From Gluconobacter kondonii (lineage in GTDB: Bacteria; Pseudomonadota; Alphaproteobacteria; Acetobacterales; Acetobacteraceae), in contig NZ_BEWP01000005.1 of the NCBI RefSeq assembly GCF_002723995.1, forward strand, positions 62,001-126,000: 64,000 nucleotides of DNA, in the 5' to 3' direction. Made by a program: the position numbers and the translations under genes. Of this stretch, positions 50,560 to 61,173 are shown piece by piece. The stretch's first letter is position 1; every line of letters begins with the position of its first letter. The notes under the pieces were generated by a model. It was not told where the DNA came from, did no database searches, and saw nothing but the letters and a program-made list of their open reading frames with translations.

Positions 50560-53500
50560 TCAGACCTGCTGCGCCTTTTCCACGCCGCGGATCGTCCGCA
50601 GCCGCTCCGCCAGACGGGGGGTCACGCGATACAGTCCCGGAATGGAGATTTCCACGTCCTGCGTTTCCTCGACGGACGGCAGGAGTTTCACCCGACCAAA
50701 GCCGCCCTGAACTTCTTCGAGAAGAGCCGTGAGTTCGGACAGGGCGCTTTCCTGCTTTAGCCAGACCCGAATTTCCGACCGCTCTGCCGCCGCCGCCGCC
50801 TCAAGATCAATGACGCTCTGAGCCGTAATCCGCAGCGCATCCCCGTCAATCTTGAGTTCGGCATTCACCAGAATGGCCTGGCCGGCCACCAGCAGATCTC
50901 GGCAGGAAATCAGCGTTTCCGAGAAGAGCGTAACCTCGCATCCTCCGCCGCTATCGGACAGATTGACCCATGCCATTTTCTTGCCGGTCCGGGTCGGACG
51001 CTCTTTACGATCGACGACGCAGCCTGCGATCTTGACGCGCGTAGTACCTGTTTTTGCAGCATTTTCCAGAGCGTTCGATGGTGTAACCCCAAGCCTGCGC
51101 AACACGCTGCGATAGGCATCGAGCGGATGGGCACTCATGTGAAAGCCGATAGCCGATGCTTCGAGCGAAAGACGCTCGAAATCCGGCCACGGGCGCCCCT
51201 CGTTCAGGCGCAGGATTTCACGTTCCTGCCCAGCGCCACCAAACAGACCCGTCTGACCTACTTTTTCTTCCTGAGCCCGCGCCTGAGCCCGTCGCAGGAG
51301 AATGTCAGCGCTGGCAAAAACAATGTGCCTCTCTTTAAGAAGACTGTCGAAAGCCCCTGCCTTTGCAAGACTTTCGATCTGAATCTTGTTCAGGCTTTTC
51401 GGATCACAGCGCTCTGAAAAATCCGTCAGATCCTGAAACGGACGATCCCCGCGCGAAGCAACGACACTTTCCATCGCCACGGCTCCCACACGCTTGATCG
51501 CGGAAAGCGCATAGCGAATACCCTGCTGCCCATCCTCCATCATCTCGATAGAAAAATCTGCCATAGATTTATTGATATCAACGGGTAACACGGGAATCTT
51601 CATCCGGCGCGCTTCCTGACACAAGGCTGCCAACTTGTCCGTTTTTTCCCGAGCCAGAGACATGCAGCCAGCAAGGAACGCCACAGGATGGTTCGCTTTC
51701 ATCCAGGCCGTCTGATAGGACACCAGCGCATAGGCTGCGGCGTGCGACTTGTTGAAGCCGTAATCGGCAAAACGAGCCATAAGATCAAAGACTTCGACTG
51801 CTTTATCCTGCGGAATACCGCGGGCTGTGGCACCTTCAGTGAAAATCGCGCGCTGCTTTTCCATTTCAGAGGCAATCTTTTTGCCCATCGCGCGCCGCAG
51901 CAGGTCAGCGCCGCCCAGACTGTAGCCCGCCATCTTCTGGGCGATCTGCATGACCTGTTCCTGATAGACCATGATCCCATAGGTCTCTTCAAGAATATCG
52001 CGAATTTCCTCGTGCGGAGGCTCCCAGTGCTCGCCGTGTTTGCGCCGGCAGTAATCTGGAATATTGGCCATTGGTCCCGGACGATACAACGACACGCCCG
52101 CAATCAGATCTTCGAGCCTGCTGGCCGCCATCTGCTTGAGCATGTCCCGCATGCCGGCGCCTTCAAACTGGAACACACCGGCGGTATCGCCCTTGGCCAG
52201 CATTTCGAAGGTTTTGACATCATCCAGAGGAATCCGTGAGAGATCGACTGTAATGCCCTGTTCTTTAAGGAAATCCAGACCGCGCTTGAGGATCGTAAGC
52301 GTGGTCAGGCCAAGGAAGTCGAACTTCACCAGACCGGCCTGCTCGACGTACTTCATATTGTACTGCGTCACGAGCATGTCGCTCTTCGGATCGCGGTACA
52401 GGGGGACAAGCTCCACCAGTTCCCGATCACCAATCACCACACCCGCGGCATGGGTGGAGGCATGACGGTACAACCCTTCGAGCTGCAACGCGATTTCCAT
52501 CAGGCGTTTGAGCGACTCATCACTGTCGCGCATTTCCTGAAGCCGGGGTTCTCCATCAATCGCGTCCGAAAGCGATACAGGCTTGGCGGGGTTGTTCGGG
52601 ATCAGTTCGGCAACACGATTGACCATGCCATAAGGCAGCCCCAACACACGGCCCACGTCCCGCACCGCTGCCTTGGCTTGGAGTTTTCCGAAGGTGATGA
52701 TCTGCGCCACCCGGCTTCCGCCGTATTCCTCGCGCACATAACGGATCACCTCATCGCGACGGTCCTGACAGAAATCAATATCGAAATCCGGCATGGACAC
52801 ACGTTCTGGATTCAGGAATCTTTCAAACAGCAATCCAAACGGGATGGGATCAATATCCGTAATCGTCAGCGCATAGGCCACAAGCGACCCTGCGCCTGAC
52901 CCACGTCCCGGACCGACCGGAATGTCGTGCGCTTTTGCCCACTGAATAAAGTCGGCAACGATCAGGAAGTAACCGGGGAAGCCCATTCCCGCGATAATAT
53001 CGAGTTCAATCTGCAGACGTTCGGAATAAAGCCTGCGTTTTTCTTCATCTGCACTCACTGCTTCCAGACGTTTTTCCAGCCCTTCCCAAGCCATGGCGCG
53101 CAGGGTCTCTTCTTCCGTCGAGCCTTCCCGGACCTTCGGGCAGATTGGTAGAAGTGGCTTGCGCGTACAGGCCGCCACGGCGCATTTTTGTGCAATAATC
53201 AGCGTGTTATCGCAGGCCTCTGGCAGATCATGAAAAACAGCCCGCATTTCCGCCGGGGTTTTGAACCACGCCTGCGGAGAAACATGCCAGCGATCGTCCT
53301 CTGCAATGGTCCGTCCCTGCGCGATGCACAAAAGCGCATCATGGGCCTCGTGCATTTCAGGCTTGGGGAAGAAGCACTCATTGGTCGCCACCAGAGGAAT
53401 GTTCATCTCATCCGCCATTGGGATCAGAACACTCTCGACCTCCTGCTCCCCAGCCTCTCCAAGTCGGTTCAGCTCGACTGCGATATTCCCTCGGAAAGCC

Positions 53501-53982
53501 TCTTCCAGCCGCATCAGAAGTGCTTTTGCCTCAGACTTCTGCTCTTCAAGAATCAATCTATTGATCGGGCCGCGATTGCCGCCCGTCAGAAGGAACAGCC
53601 CCGCCGCATGCTGGCAGAGAAATTCTATCGCGATTGAGGGATCAGCAGGATCGCCGTTCAGAAACCCTTCGGAAGACAGGATCTGAAGATTTGCGAGACC
53701 TTCTTCGTTCCGCGCCAGAATCACTAGAGGCTCTGAAACAGCCCCCGGCTTGGTCGAACGTGGTGGAAGCGAAATCTGGCAGCCGACAATTGGCTGCACA
53801 CCGTTGCTTCGACAGTAGAGCGAGAACTCAAGCGCTCCAAAAAGATTGCCACTATCCGTAAGGGCAACGGCAGGCATGGCATTTTTAGCGGCCAGACTCA
53901 CGAGGTCCGGAATCCGGATTGCACCCTGGCTCAGGGAATAGGCAGAGTGATTTCTGAGATGAACAAAATCGGCATGAGACAT
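50560..53982 (-). CDS. dnaE: DNA polymerase III subunit alpha
   Basis: Replicative polymerase of 1140 residues. An N-terminal PHP domain (FVHLRNHSAYSLSQGAIRIPDL) is followed by the polymerase core with the catalytic PMPDFDIDFCQDRRDEVI and GPGRGSGAGSLVAYAL, then the HhH region, the beta-clamp-binding region, and a C-terminal OB domain (VKIAGCVVDRKERPTRTGKKMA). The canonical HVHSDYS of the PHP motif reads RNHSAYS, so the PHP metal site is probably degenerate, as in many DnaE that rely on DnaQ for proofreading. Confidence 0.98.
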   Translation of the reverse strand: MSHADFVHLRNHSAYSLSQGAIRIPDLVSLAAKNAMPAVALTDSGNLFGALEFSLYCRSNGVQPIVGCQISLPPRSTKPGAVSEPLVILARNEEGLANLQILSSEGFLNGDPADPSIAIEFLCQHAAGLFLLTGGNRGPINRLILEEQKSEAKALLMRLEEAFRGNIAVELNRLGEAGEQEVESVLIPMADEMNIPLVATNECFFPKPEMHEAHDALLCIAQGRTIAEDDRWHVSPQAWFKTPAEMRAVFHDLPEACDNTLIIAQKCAVAACTRKPLLPICPKVREGSTEEETLRAMAWEGLEKRLEAVSADEEKRRLYSERLQIELDIIAGMGFPGYFLIVADFIQWAKAHDIPVGPGRGSGAGSLVAYALTITDIDPIPFGLLFERFLNPERVSMPDFDIDFCQDRRDEVIRYVREEYGGSRVAQIITFGKLQAKAAVRDVGRVLGLPYGMVNRVAELIPNNPAKPVSLSDAIDGEPRLQEMRDSDESLKRLMEIALQLEGLYRHASTHAAGVVIGDRELVELVPLYRDPKSDMLVTQYNMKYVEQAGLVKFDFLGLTTLTILKRGLDFLKEQGITVDLSRIPLDDVKTFEMLAKGDTAGVFQFEGAGMRDMLKQMAASRLEDLIAGVSLYRPGPMANIPDYCRRKHGEHWEPPHEEIRDILEETYGIMVYQEQVMQIAQKMAGYSLGGADLLRRAMGKKIASEMEKQRAIFTEGATARGIPQDKAVEVFDLMARFADYGFNKSHAAAYALVSYQTAWMKANHPVAFLAGCMSLAREKTDKLAALCQEARRMKIPVLPVDINKSMADFSIEMMEDGQQGIRYALSAIKRVGAVAMESVVASRGDRPFQDLTDFSERCDPKSLNKIQIESLAKAGAFDSLLKERHIVFASADILLRRAQARAQEEKVGQTGLFGGAGQEREILRLNEGRPWPDFERLSLEASAIGFHMSAHPLDAYRSVLRRLGVTPSNALENAAKTGTTRVKIAGCVVDRKERPTRTGKKMAWVNLSDSGGGCEVTLFSETLISCRDLLVAGQAILVNAELKIDGDALRITAQSVIDLEAAAAAERSEIRVWLKQESALSELTALLEEVQGGFGRVKLLPSVEETQDVEISIPGLYRVTPRLAERLRTIRGVEKAQQV

Positions 53983-54013
53983 GCTGCAAGTCTATCAGGG
54001 ACGGACATCGGAT

Positions 54014-54034
54014 GCAGGGGTTTTTGAACCCTGC
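54014..54034 (-). promoter_or_regulatory. Hairpin in the lolD-dnaE gap
   Basis: GCAGGG / CCCTGC stem between the lolD stop and the dnaE start; no T-tract follows on the minus strand. May be a weak or Rho-type terminator for lolD. Confidence 0.35.
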
Positions 54035-54051
54035 CGCTCCATTTCAATGCC

Positions 54052-54747
54052 CTACAGCGAAACAAGTTTCCCATCTCGCAATGTCACGGTCCGGTCCATC
54101 CGTGAGGCCAGTTCGTCGTTATGCGTGGCAATCAGCGCGGCTGCGCCCTCTTCCCGTACAACGCGCAGAAGCTCTCCGAACACATGATCCGCCGTGCCGA
54201 TATCCAGATTGCCCGTCGGTTCGTCTGCCAGAAGCAGCTTGGGCTGATTGGCCAGCGCACGCGCAATCGCAGTTCGCTGCTGCTCTCCACCGGACAGGCG
54301 ACCGGGCAACGATTCAAGCCGATGAGAGAGCCCAAAGCGGCCGAGCAGATCCTTGGCGCGTACGCGTGCCTGCTTCGGGGGCACGCCAGCAATAAGCTGC
54401 GGCAGCATGACGTTTTCGCAGGCCGTGAACTCACCCAGAAGATGATGAAACTGATACACAAACCCGATCTGATCCCGCCGGATCGCCGTGCGTAGTGTAT
54501 CACTCAATCCACTTGCGGGGCGATCGGCCACAAAAACTGTCCCTTCGGACGGTGCTTCCAAAAGACCAGCAAGATGCAGAAGAGTGGATTTTCCGGTGCC
54601 GCTCGGCGCAACGAGAGCAACGATTTCGCCAGCCCGAAGCTCGAATTCGGCACCGCTCAGGATTTCAAGCGTCTCTTCGCCCGACCGGAAACGGCGTTTC
54701 AGTCCCTCAAGACGCAGGGCACTCGCCCCGACTGAATGGTCATTCAT
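54052..54747 (-). CDS. lolD: Lipoprotein-releasing system ATP-binding protein LolD
   Basis: ABC ATPase that powers extraction of lipoproteins from the inner membrane. The 231-residue protein has Walker [12 protein letters not shown], the Q-loop region [22 protein letters not shown] (the LolD-characteristic loop), signature LSGGEQQR and Walker [13 protein letters not shown]. The ATG at 54747 overlaps the permease stop by eight bases. Confidence 0.95.
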   Translation of the reverse strand: MNDHSVGASALRLEGLKRRFRSGEETLEILSGAEFELRAGEIVALVAPSGTGKSTLLHLAGLLEAPSEGTVFVADRPASGLSDTLRTAIRRDQIGFVYQFHHLLGEFTACENVMLPQLIAGVPPKQARVRAKDLLGRFGLSHRLESLPGRLSGGEQQRTAIARALANQPKLLLADEPTGNLDIGTADHVFGELLRVVREEGAAALIATHNDELASRMDRTVTLRDGKLVSL

Positions 54748-55990
54748 GACGCAGGGCCTCAATCGGATCGGTTCTGGCCGCGCGCCAGGATGGATAGAGT
54801 GTCGCCAGAAGCGAAAGCGCCAGAGACATTCCGATCACTTCCCACACCTGAGACCACACCAGTTTCGCTGGCAGACGCTCTAGAAAATAGACTTCCGGAT
54901 TGAACAGATTGGTTCCGGTCAGAGACTGAAGCCATTGACGGATCCGTTCGATATTCAGCGCAAAGGCAATTCCCAGCGCAGACCCGGCTACGGTTCCGAC
55001 AATTCCGACAGACGCGCCACACATGAGGAAAATCCGCATGATCGCGCCCCGGCTCGCACCAAGCGTCCGCAGCACTGCTATATCCCGCGTCTTGTCCTTG
55101 ACCATCATGATCAGCGACGAAATCACATTGAACGCCGCGACAAGAATGATGAGCGTCAGGATCAGGAACATGACGTTCTGCTCGACCGTCACCGCATCCA
55201 GAAAACCGTTGGCGCTCTGGGTCCAGTCCAGCACCCGCAGACGCGGATCTTCCAGACGCTCGGCAATCGCCTTGCGCGTCGGCTGGACGTTGGATGGATC
55301 ATCCGTCGAAACCTGAATGAGAGAAACGGCCGAAGATCCCAGCATCAGGAATTTCTGTGCGGCAGGAAGCGGCATCAGGACGATGCTGGAATTATAATCG
55401 TTCCAGTTGGCATCGAAAATGACGGCCACATGATAGGTTTTCACCCGTGGCATGGTGCCGAACGGCGTCGCCTGCCCGTCTGGCGACAGAAGCGTGATCG
55501 GAGAGCCGATTGTCAGCCCGGCCCGGTCGGCCATCGTCGTTCCGATCGCAACCGCGTCATCACCGGTGAAATTATTCAGGCTTCCCGCAATGATACCGCT
55601 GCTCAGCGCCGTCCAGTCCCGGAGCGACTGCTGGGACACGCCCTGCATTTCTGCTCCGGACGAGAAACGCCCTGCCTCCACCAGCACAGTGCCCTGCGCC
55701 ATGGGGATGACTGATTTTACACCCGGAACCTGCCGGATGGCGGCCACGTCGTTTTCGTAAACCTCAATAGGACGCCCGTAGCCATACACGGTTAGATCCC
55801 CGTGCAGACCTAGGATGCGTCCCATCAGATCGGCCTTGAAGCCGTTCATCACCGACATAACGATGATGAGAGTCGCCACTCCGAGCGCAATCCCGATCAG
55901 GGAGAAAATGGCGATGATCGAAGCGAAACGCTCGCCACGGCGGGCACGGAGATACCGTCCCGCCACCATGCGCTCGAAGCGGCCGAACAT
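54740..55990 (-). CDS. lolC: Lipoprotein-releasing system permease LolC/LolE
   Basis: Inner-membrane permease partner of LolD. The 416-residue protein has one N-terminal membrane helix (about 23-48, [21 protein letters not shown]), a periplasmic domain, and three C-terminal helices with the [15 protein letters not shown] coupling region. Only one permease gene is present here. The [30 protein letters not shown] start fits the family. It overlaps proS by one base. Confidence 0.93.
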   Translation of the reverse strand: MFGRFERMVAGRYLRARRGERFASIIAIFSLIGIALGVATLIIVMSVMNGFKADLMGRILGLHGDLTVYGYGRPIEVYENDVAAIRQVPGVKSVIPMAQGTVLVEAGRFSSGAEMQGVSQQSLRDWTALSSGIIAGSLNNFTGDDAVAIGTTMADRAGLTIGSPITLLSPDGQATPFGTMPRVKTYHVAVIFDANWNDYNSSIVLMPLPAAQKFLMLGSSAVSLIQVSTDDPSNVQPTRKAIAERLEDPRLRVLDWTQSANGFLDAVTVEQNVMFLILTLIILVAAFNVISSLIMMVKDKTRDIAVLRTLGASRGAIMRIFLMCGASVGIVGTVAGSALGIAFALNIERIRQWLQSLTGTNLFNPEVYFLERLPAKLVWSQVWEVIGMSLALSLLATLYPSWRAARTDPIEALRHE

Positions 55991-57306
55991 CAGGCGGCCC
56001 CGATTTTGGCCAGAGCATCCTCAACGGACAGTTCAAACCGCTCGCCCGTGACGCGCTGCTTGAGCTCGACCTTGCCTTCCTTGGCGCCGCGCGGTCCGAC
56101 GATGATCTGCCAGGGATGTCCCATCAGATCCGCATCGTTGAACTTCACACCCGCACGGTCCGAACGATCATCATACAGCAGGTTCTCGGGATCGGTGCCG
56201 TAAATGCTCTCACAAATCGCATCGCAGGCTTCATCACCCTGACGCAGGTTCAGGATTGCAGCCCGATACGGTGCGACCGATGTAGGCCAGATGATGCCGG
56301 CCTCGTCATGCGACGCCTCAATGATCGCACCGACCAGACGTGACACGCCGATACCGTAAGAGCCCATCTGCGGATGAAACGACGCCCCGTCAGAGCCGAT
56401 CACTTCAATGTCCATCGATTCCGTGTACTTCGTACCGAAATAGAAGATGTGACCCACTTCGATTCCGCGGCCTTCGCGCTTGCGCTCCTCCGGGATTTTG
56501 GCCCATTCGGCCTCGTCGTGCTTCTCATCCGTTGCCGCATAATGATCGGTCACGGTTGAGAAGAATGTGGCGAGACTTTCGTGATCGTCACAATCGACCG
56601 GACGACCCAGCCAGTCCTGCTCTTCGAGTGCGGCATCGAAGAAGACGCCGCTTTCACCCGTCGGAGCAAGAACGAGGAATTCGTGGCTCAGATCACCACC
56701 GATCGGTCCCGTATCGGCGACCATCGGAACAGCCCGAACACCCAGACGCTGGAAGATACGCAGATAAGACAGCATCATCCGGCGATAGCTGGCGACGGCA
56801 TCCTCGTATGTCGCATCGAAGGAATAGGCATCCTTCATCAGGAACTCACGCCCGCGCATCACGCCGAAACGGGGACGCACCTCGTCACGGAACTTCCACT
56901 GGATGTGATAAAGTGCCTTGGGCAGATCCTTGTAGGATTTCACGGACGCTCCGAAGATATCCGTGATCATTTCCTCATTCGTCGGCCCGTACAGCAGATC
57001 ACGACCATGACGATCCTGAATCCGGAGCATTTCCGGGCCATAAGCGTCATAACGCCCAGAGCGGCGCCACAGATCGGCGGACTGAAGCGTCGGCATCAGG
57101 ACTTCCTGTGCGCCGATAGCATCCTGCTCTTCGCGAACGATCTGCTCGATATTGCGCAGAACCCGCAGGCCTGCCGGCAGCCAGGCATAGATGCCCGAAG
57201 AGGTCTGGCGCACAAGGCCAGCCCGCAGCATCAGGCGGTGAGACGCGATCTGCGCCTCAGCCGGAACTTCCTTCAGCGTCGGCTGAAAGGCTTTCGTCAA
57301 ACGCAT
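55990..57306 (-). CDS. proS: Prolyl-tRNA synthetase (short form)
   Basis: Class II synthetase of 438 residues. Motifs: [24 protein letters not shown], motif 2 [25 protein letters not shown], and motif 3 [16 protein letters not shown]. It lacks the editing (INS) insertion found in the long bacterial form between motifs 2 and 3, which fits alphaproteobacteria. It leads proS-lolC-lolD. Confidence 0.97.
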   Translation of the reverse strand: MRLTKAFQPTLKEVPAEAQIASHRLMLRAGLVRQTSSGIYAWLPAGLRVLRNIEQIVREEQDAIGAQEVLMPTLQSADLWRRSGRYDAYGPEMLRIQDRHGRDLLYGPTNEEMITDIFGASVKSYKDLPKALYHIQWKFRDEVRPRFGVMRGREFLMKDAYSFDATYEDAVASYRRMMLSYLRIFQRLGVRAVPMVADTGPIGGDLSHEFLVLAPTGESGVFFDAALEEQDWLGRPVDCDDHESLATFFSTVTDHYAATDEKHDEAEWAKIPEERKREGRGIEVGHIFYFGTKYTESMDIEVIGSDGASFHPQMGSYGIGVSRLVGAIIEASHDEAGIIWPTSVAPYRAAILNLRQGDEACDAICESIYGTDPENLLYDDRSDRAGVKFNDADLMGHPWQIIVGPRGAKEGKVELKQRVTGERFELSVEDALAKIGAA

Positions 57307-57318
57307 GTGTTACTTCTC

Positions 57319-58977
57319 TCAGACGCGCAGAAGATGGACATCGACAAGCGGACGCTTCTGAAGCTTGCGCCCCAGAGCACGACGCAGGGCCGTTTTGGCA
57401 GCATCGCGGAAAGCGGCATCGTCCTGACGCAGTTCGTCCGGAATCTGGTCGATGGAGTCGGCAAACTCTTCCTGAATCCGGATGCTTTCAGGGTCATCGG
57501 ATTCCAGCAGGCCCGGCGCGCTGATCTTTGGCTCACCAATGACATAACCTTCGTCATCGACGGCAAAACTCGCCAGAACAATGCCGTTGAACAGCATCTT
57601 GCGACGCGCCGCAAGAACACCGCCCGTCATGGGCAGCAGACGGCCACCATCCAGTGCCAGACGGCCCGTCGGCGCCGTATCGACAACCTTCACCTCACCC
57701 GGGGACAGGTTGAGGATGTCGCCATCTTCAAGCAAGATCGGCTCGGAACCCATTTCATGCGCCAGCGCGGCATGGGCTGTCAGGTGACGCCATTCGCCGT
57801 GGGTCGGAATGCTGTATTTTGGACGAACGATCCGATAGAGCGTGCGAATGTCTTCGCTGGTCGCATGGCCGGACGTGTGAACCTTGGCGTCCTTGTCCGT
57901 CAGGACCGTCACGCCACGGCGCGACAGATTGTCCTGCACGGCCATGACAGCCTGCTCGTTGCCCGGGATCATCCGCGAGCTGTAGATCACCGTATCGCCC
58001 TCGCCGAGGGCGATGTTCGGATGCGTGTCAGACGCAATTCGCGACAGGGCCGAGCGCGGCTCGCCCTGACTGCCCGTAATGATCATCAGCAGACTGTCAT
58101 CATCCACATCCCGCGCGTCCTGCTCGGTCAGGAACGGGGGCAGGTCCTGGAAATAACCGCATTCACGTGCGGCCGTCTCAAGGTTACGCAGCGAGCGCCC
58201 GACGATCATGACCACACGCCCCGAAGCCTGAGCGGCCTTGGCGATGCTCTCAACGCGCGCCACGTTACTGGCAAAACACGTCACGGCAATGCGGCCTTCC
58301 AGCCCCATGATCAGATCCGTCAGGCCCTTGCGGACGTCTGCTTCGGATTCAGACTTACCCGGCTTGAGCACGTTGGTGCTGTCACCGACCATAGCCAGAA
58401 CACCTTCGTCACCCAGCTTGCCGAACGTCTCAAGGTCCGTCACCGGCCCGACCAGCGGGTTCTCGTCCAGCTTCCAGTCACCCGTATGCACAATCAGGCC
58501 ATGCGGCGTCCGCAGTGCCACGGCCTGAGCCTCGGCGACGGAATGCGTGACGGACACAAACTGAAGATCGAACGGTCCAACTTCAAAACGCGAAGCCGGA
58601 CGGATAACGTGGATCTTCACCTGATTGTTCAGATGCGCTTCCTGCAACTTGCGCCGCAGAACAGCCGCCGCAAACGGCGTTGCATAAACCGGGCAGCGCA
58701 GATACGGCCACAGATGCGCCACGGCCCCCAGATGATCTTCATGCGCGTGCGTAATCACCAGACCGCACAGATCCCGCGCGCGATCCGCGATGAAGGTCGG
58801 GTCCGGCATCAGCACTTCGGCTTCGGGTGTGTCGTTACCCGAAAATCCGATGCCGCAATCAATGGCAAGCCAGGTGTCGCGACCATTCTTTGTCAGGCAG
58901 TAGAGATTGAAATTCATGCCGATCTCGCCCGTCCCGCCCAAGGGCAGGAAAGACAGACCGTCCGGTTTTTCCGTCAT
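57319..58977 (-). CDS. rnj: Ribonuclease J
   Basis: Metallo-beta-lactamase/beta-CASP ribonuclease with endo- and 5'-3' exonuclease activities. The 552-residue protein has THAHEDH at residues 76-82, GDWKLDENPL, GDSTNV, the beta-CASP LYRIVRPKYSIPTHGEWRHL and TSGHATSED, and a C-terminal domain ending RPLVDVHLLRV. The start at 58977 follows AAGGAACC; the frame is open to 59100. It is the last gene of birA-coaX-rnj. Confidence 0.96.
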   Translation of the reverse strand: MTEKPDGLSFLPLGGTGEIGMNFNLYCLTKNGRDTWLAIDCGIGFSGNDTPEAEVLMPDPTFIADRARDLCGLVITHAHEDHLGAVAHLWPYLRCPVYATPFAAAVLRRKLQEAHLNNQVKIHVIRPASRFEVGPFDLQFVSVTHSVAEAQAVALRTPHGLIVHTGDWKLDENPLVGPVTDLETFGKLGDEGVLAMVGDSTNVLKPGKSESEADVRKGLTDLIMGLEGRIAVTCFASNVARVESIAKAAQASGRVVMIVGRSLRNLETAARECGYFQDLPPFLTEQDARDVDDDSLLMIITGSQGEPRSALSRIASDTHPNIALGEGDTVIYSSRMIPGNEQAVMAVQDNLSRRGVTVLTDKDAKVHTSGHATSEDIRTLYRIVRPKYSIPTHGEWRHLTAHAALAHEMGSEPILLEDGDILNLSPGEVKVVDTAPTGRLALDGGRLLPMTGGVLAARRKMLFNGIVLASFAVDDEGYVIGEPKISAPGLLESDDPESIRIQEEFADSIDQIPDELRQDDAAFRDAAKTALRRALGRKLQKRPLVDVHLLRV

Positions 58978-59017
58978 GATGGTTCCTTGCAGATACGATA
59001 TAAAATTAAAACGTGAG

Positions 59018-59830
59018 TCATTGCCCAACGCCCTGCGGGCGCTCAGGGGAATAGGAAAGAGGCGGACCCGTATTGCGGTCCGCCAGAAGGCGCAGGCCAT
59101 CCAGCGTCAGATCGGGCGCCAGCACATCAAAAAGCGGCGTTCCCTCAGAGAACAGTGGAGCCAGACCGCCTGTTGCGATCACTGTTGGCTTTGCATCCAT
59201 TTCATCGGAAATACGACGGATCAGTCCCTCTACGAGGCCGACATAGCCCCAGAACAGACCGGAGCGCATCGCAACACTCGTATTGCAGCCAATCGCCGTG
59301 GAAGGGCGGCCAATGCTCATGCGAGGCAATCGTGCGGCTGCCCGGTGCAGCGCGTCGATCGACAGGTTCACACCCGGAGCAATCGCCCCCCCACAGAACT
59401 GACCCGCCGTGTTGACCACATCGAATGTCGTCGCGGTGCCGAAATCAACAACGATCAGGGGAGTACCGTAAAACTCACGCCCTGCCAGCCCATTCAGACG
59501 CCGGTCCGCACCCAGTTCGTTCGGATTTTCCACAAGAACATCAATGCCCCAGTCCAGCCTTGCATTGGCGACAAGAGGCACAACATCCAGCCATTCACGA
59601 CAGAAACGGCGCAGTTCATACAGCGCGACAGGAACCACGGTCCCGATAATGGCGCGACTGATTTTTGTCGCATCAAGACCACGTCGGTCGAAAAGCGTCA
59701 GAAGCCAGGCCGCATATTCATCCGCCGTGCGTGCTTCATTCGTCGAGATTCGCCATTGTCCGAGCCACGACTGTCCGTCGTGTACGGCGAACACGATGTT
59801 GGTGTTTCCAGCATCAATGACGAGAAGCAC
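59018..59830 (-). CDS. coaX: Type III pantothenate kinase
   Basis: First step of coenzyme A synthesis. The 270-residue protein has the ASKHA ATP-binding motif [14 protein letters not shown], the pantothenate-binding [11 protein letters not shown] and the second phosphate loop [13 protein letters not shown]. Type III kinases are not feedback-inhibited by CoA. It lies between birA (17 bases) and rnj (40 bases). Confidence 0.96.
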   Translation of the reverse strand: MLLVIDAGNTNIVFAVHDGQSWLGQWRISTNEARTADEYAAWLLTLFDRRGLDATKISRAIIGTVVPVALYELRRFCREWLDVVPLVANARLDWGIDVLVENPNELGADRRLNGLAGREFYGTPLIVVDFGTATTFDVVNTAGQFCGGAIAPGVNLSIDALHRAAARLPRMSIGRPSTAIGCNTSVAMRSGLFWGYVGLVEGLIRRISDEMDAKPTVIATGGLAPLFSEGTPLFDVLAPDLTLDGLRLLADRNTGPPLSYSPERPQGVGQ

Positions 59831-59846
59831 GTTGCGGTCCGGTCCT

Positions 59847-60578
59847 TCAGTCCAGCAGGATATCGCCGGTTACAACCGGAATGGTTTCACCGTTGGGAAG
59901 GGTCAGCAGCAGGCGTCCCTGCGCATCGAGCCCTGAAAACGAACCTGTAATATAGGTTTCACAACCCTGAACCGCAAGTCGCGACCCGACGGGGTGTGCG
60001 CGGGCCAACCAGGCAGCCCGGATCGGTGCAAAGCCCTGCGCCGTCAGAATGGTGGTCCAGCGCTCGATCTGCGCGACCAGGATCTCACCAAATGCTTTCG
60101 CAGACGGTGCAGCAGTTTTCTCGGAAAGCGCGGCAAGACGGCGACCAGGGATTTCAGGAGCTTGCGTTAAATTGGCTCCGATTCCCACGACAACCCACGG
60201 CCTGCCTTGCGGTCCACCCGTTTCGATCAGCACACCAGCCATCTTCCGGCCATCCAGCAACAAATCATTGGGCCACTTCACCATAAAAGGCATCGGCCCT
60301 ACAGGCGAAGGACAAAAATGCGTGGCCGTCTCGTACAAGGCTACCGCAGTGAGAAATGGAAGAGCCGCGATGAACGTCGCAGGATCAGCAGGACGGAACA
60401 AAAGCGAGATCGCAAGGTTCCCTCCTGGATCAGTCCAGGTCCGTCCGCGCGTGCCGCGCCCTGCTGTCTGAGAAAAAGCCTGAACGGCCAGATATTCAGG
60501 CTCTCCGGCTTCAGCTCTGATTTTGCAGAGGTCGGAAGTGGAGCCGAGCGTTTCATGGTATTCGAAACGCCAGTTCAT
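59847..60578 (-). CDS. birA: Biotin--[acetyl-CoA-carboxylase] ligase (monofunctional)
   Basis: Activates biotin and attaches it to carboxylase carrier protein. The 243-residue protein has [41 protein letters not shown] and VVGIGANL. It lacks an N-terminal DNA-binding domain, so it is a ligase only and not a repressor. It precedes coaX. Confidence 0.95.
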   Translation of the reverse strand: MNWRFEYHETLGSTSDLCKIRAEAGEPEYLAVQAFSQTAGRGTRGRTWTDPGGNLAISLLFRPADPATFIAALPFLTAVALYETATHFCPSPVGPMPFMVKWPNDLLLDGRKMAGVLIETGGPQGRPWVVVGIGANLTQAPEIPGRRLAALSEKTAAPSAKAFGEILVAQIERWTTILTAQGFAPIRAAWLARAHPVGSRLAVQGCETYITGSFSGLDAQGRLLLTLPNGETIPVVTGDILLD

Positions 60579-60597
60579 GGCTGCATAGTATTCATGA

Positions 60598-60672
60598 TGG
60601 TGGGCGATGACGGGATTGAACCGCCGACCCTCTCGGTGTAAACGAGACGCTCTACCGCTGAGCTAATCGCCC
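60598..60672 (-). tRNA. tRNA-Val (anticodon TAC)
   Basis: A 75-base tRNA with encoded CCA. Acceptor GGGCGAT / ATCGCCC, D-arm AGCTCAGCGGTAGAGC, anticodon arm TCTCG-TTTACAC-CGAGA giving TAC, and T-arm GGCGGTTCAATCCCGTC. Confidence 0.97.
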
Positions 60673-60698
60673 TCAGAATGTTTGTGAGGTCTATATAC

Positions 60699-60755
60699 AC
60701 GGTTCCGGATGGCGGTAAAGCCACCCGGAACCGTTTTGTGAGCTTTTTCAGCTCA
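60699..60755 (-). terminator. Hairpins at the end of hup
   Basis: A ten-base stem ACGGTTCCGG / CCGGAACCGT (60699-60734) lies just after a seven-base stem GTGAGCT / AGCTCAC (60737-60755) that includes the hup stop codon. There is no good T-tract on the minus strand. Likely the 3' end of hup mRNA. Confidence 0.6.
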
Positions 60756-61032
60756 CGGCGTCCTTCAGACCCTTGCCCGGCTTGAAGCGGACAGAGGTGG
60801 ATGCCGGAATGTCGATTTCTTCGCCCGTACGCGGGTTGCGGCCCTTGGCGGCCTTACGCGTTGCGGTCACGAAGCTGCCGAAGCCGACGAGACGGACTTC
60901 CTGCTTCTTGGCAAGCGTCGCTTCGATCGTGCTGAACACCGCATCGACAACTTCGCTGGCCTTTGCCTTCGGAAGATCGGCAGCGTCTGCAACGGCGGCG
61001 ATCAGTTCCTGCTTGTTGAGGGGCTTCTCCAT
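60748..61032 (-). CDS. hup: Histone-like DNA-binding protein HU
   Basis: A 94-residue HU/IHF-fold protein with the N-terminal NKQELIAAVADAADLPKAKA, VRLVGFGSFVTATRKA and the DNA-binding arm GRNPRTGEEIDIPAS, ending RFKPGKGLKDAV. It condenses and bends DNA. AAAGG precedes the ATG. It is downstream of lon, the common alphaproteobacterial lon-hup order, with a long inverted repeat between them. Confidence 0.97.
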   Translation of the reverse strand: MEKPLNKQELIAAVADAADLPKAKASEVVDAVFSTIEATLAKKQEVRLVGFGSFVTATRKAAKGRNPRTGEEIDIPASTSVRFKPGKGLKDAVS

Positions 61033-61054
61033 GATGTGCCTTTCTGGTGTTAGA

Positions 61055-61097
61055 GCGCCTGAGCCGGGCTCTGATGAGTCCCTTCTGGCTCAGGCGC
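61055..61097 (-). promoter_or_regulatory. Long inverted repeat in the lon-hup gap
   Basis: Perfect 11-base arms GCGCCTGAGCC / GGCTCAGGCGC with a 21-base loop, 22 bases upstream of the hup start. On the minus strand no T-tract follows. It may be the lon terminator, a hup leader element or an operator. Confidence 0.5.
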
Positions 61098-61173
61098 CTT
61101 GTTCGATCTGCGGCCGCACTATGAAGCGGATTTTTCCGGCGTCAACTGCCAGAATCGCAGAAGATCGTCCGTG

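Noticed and set aside
56581-59016. 811-codon open frame on the plus strand
   Set aside because: It is antisense to proS and rnj, has His/Arg/Gln-rich composition without domains, and is explained by codon bias of the real genes.
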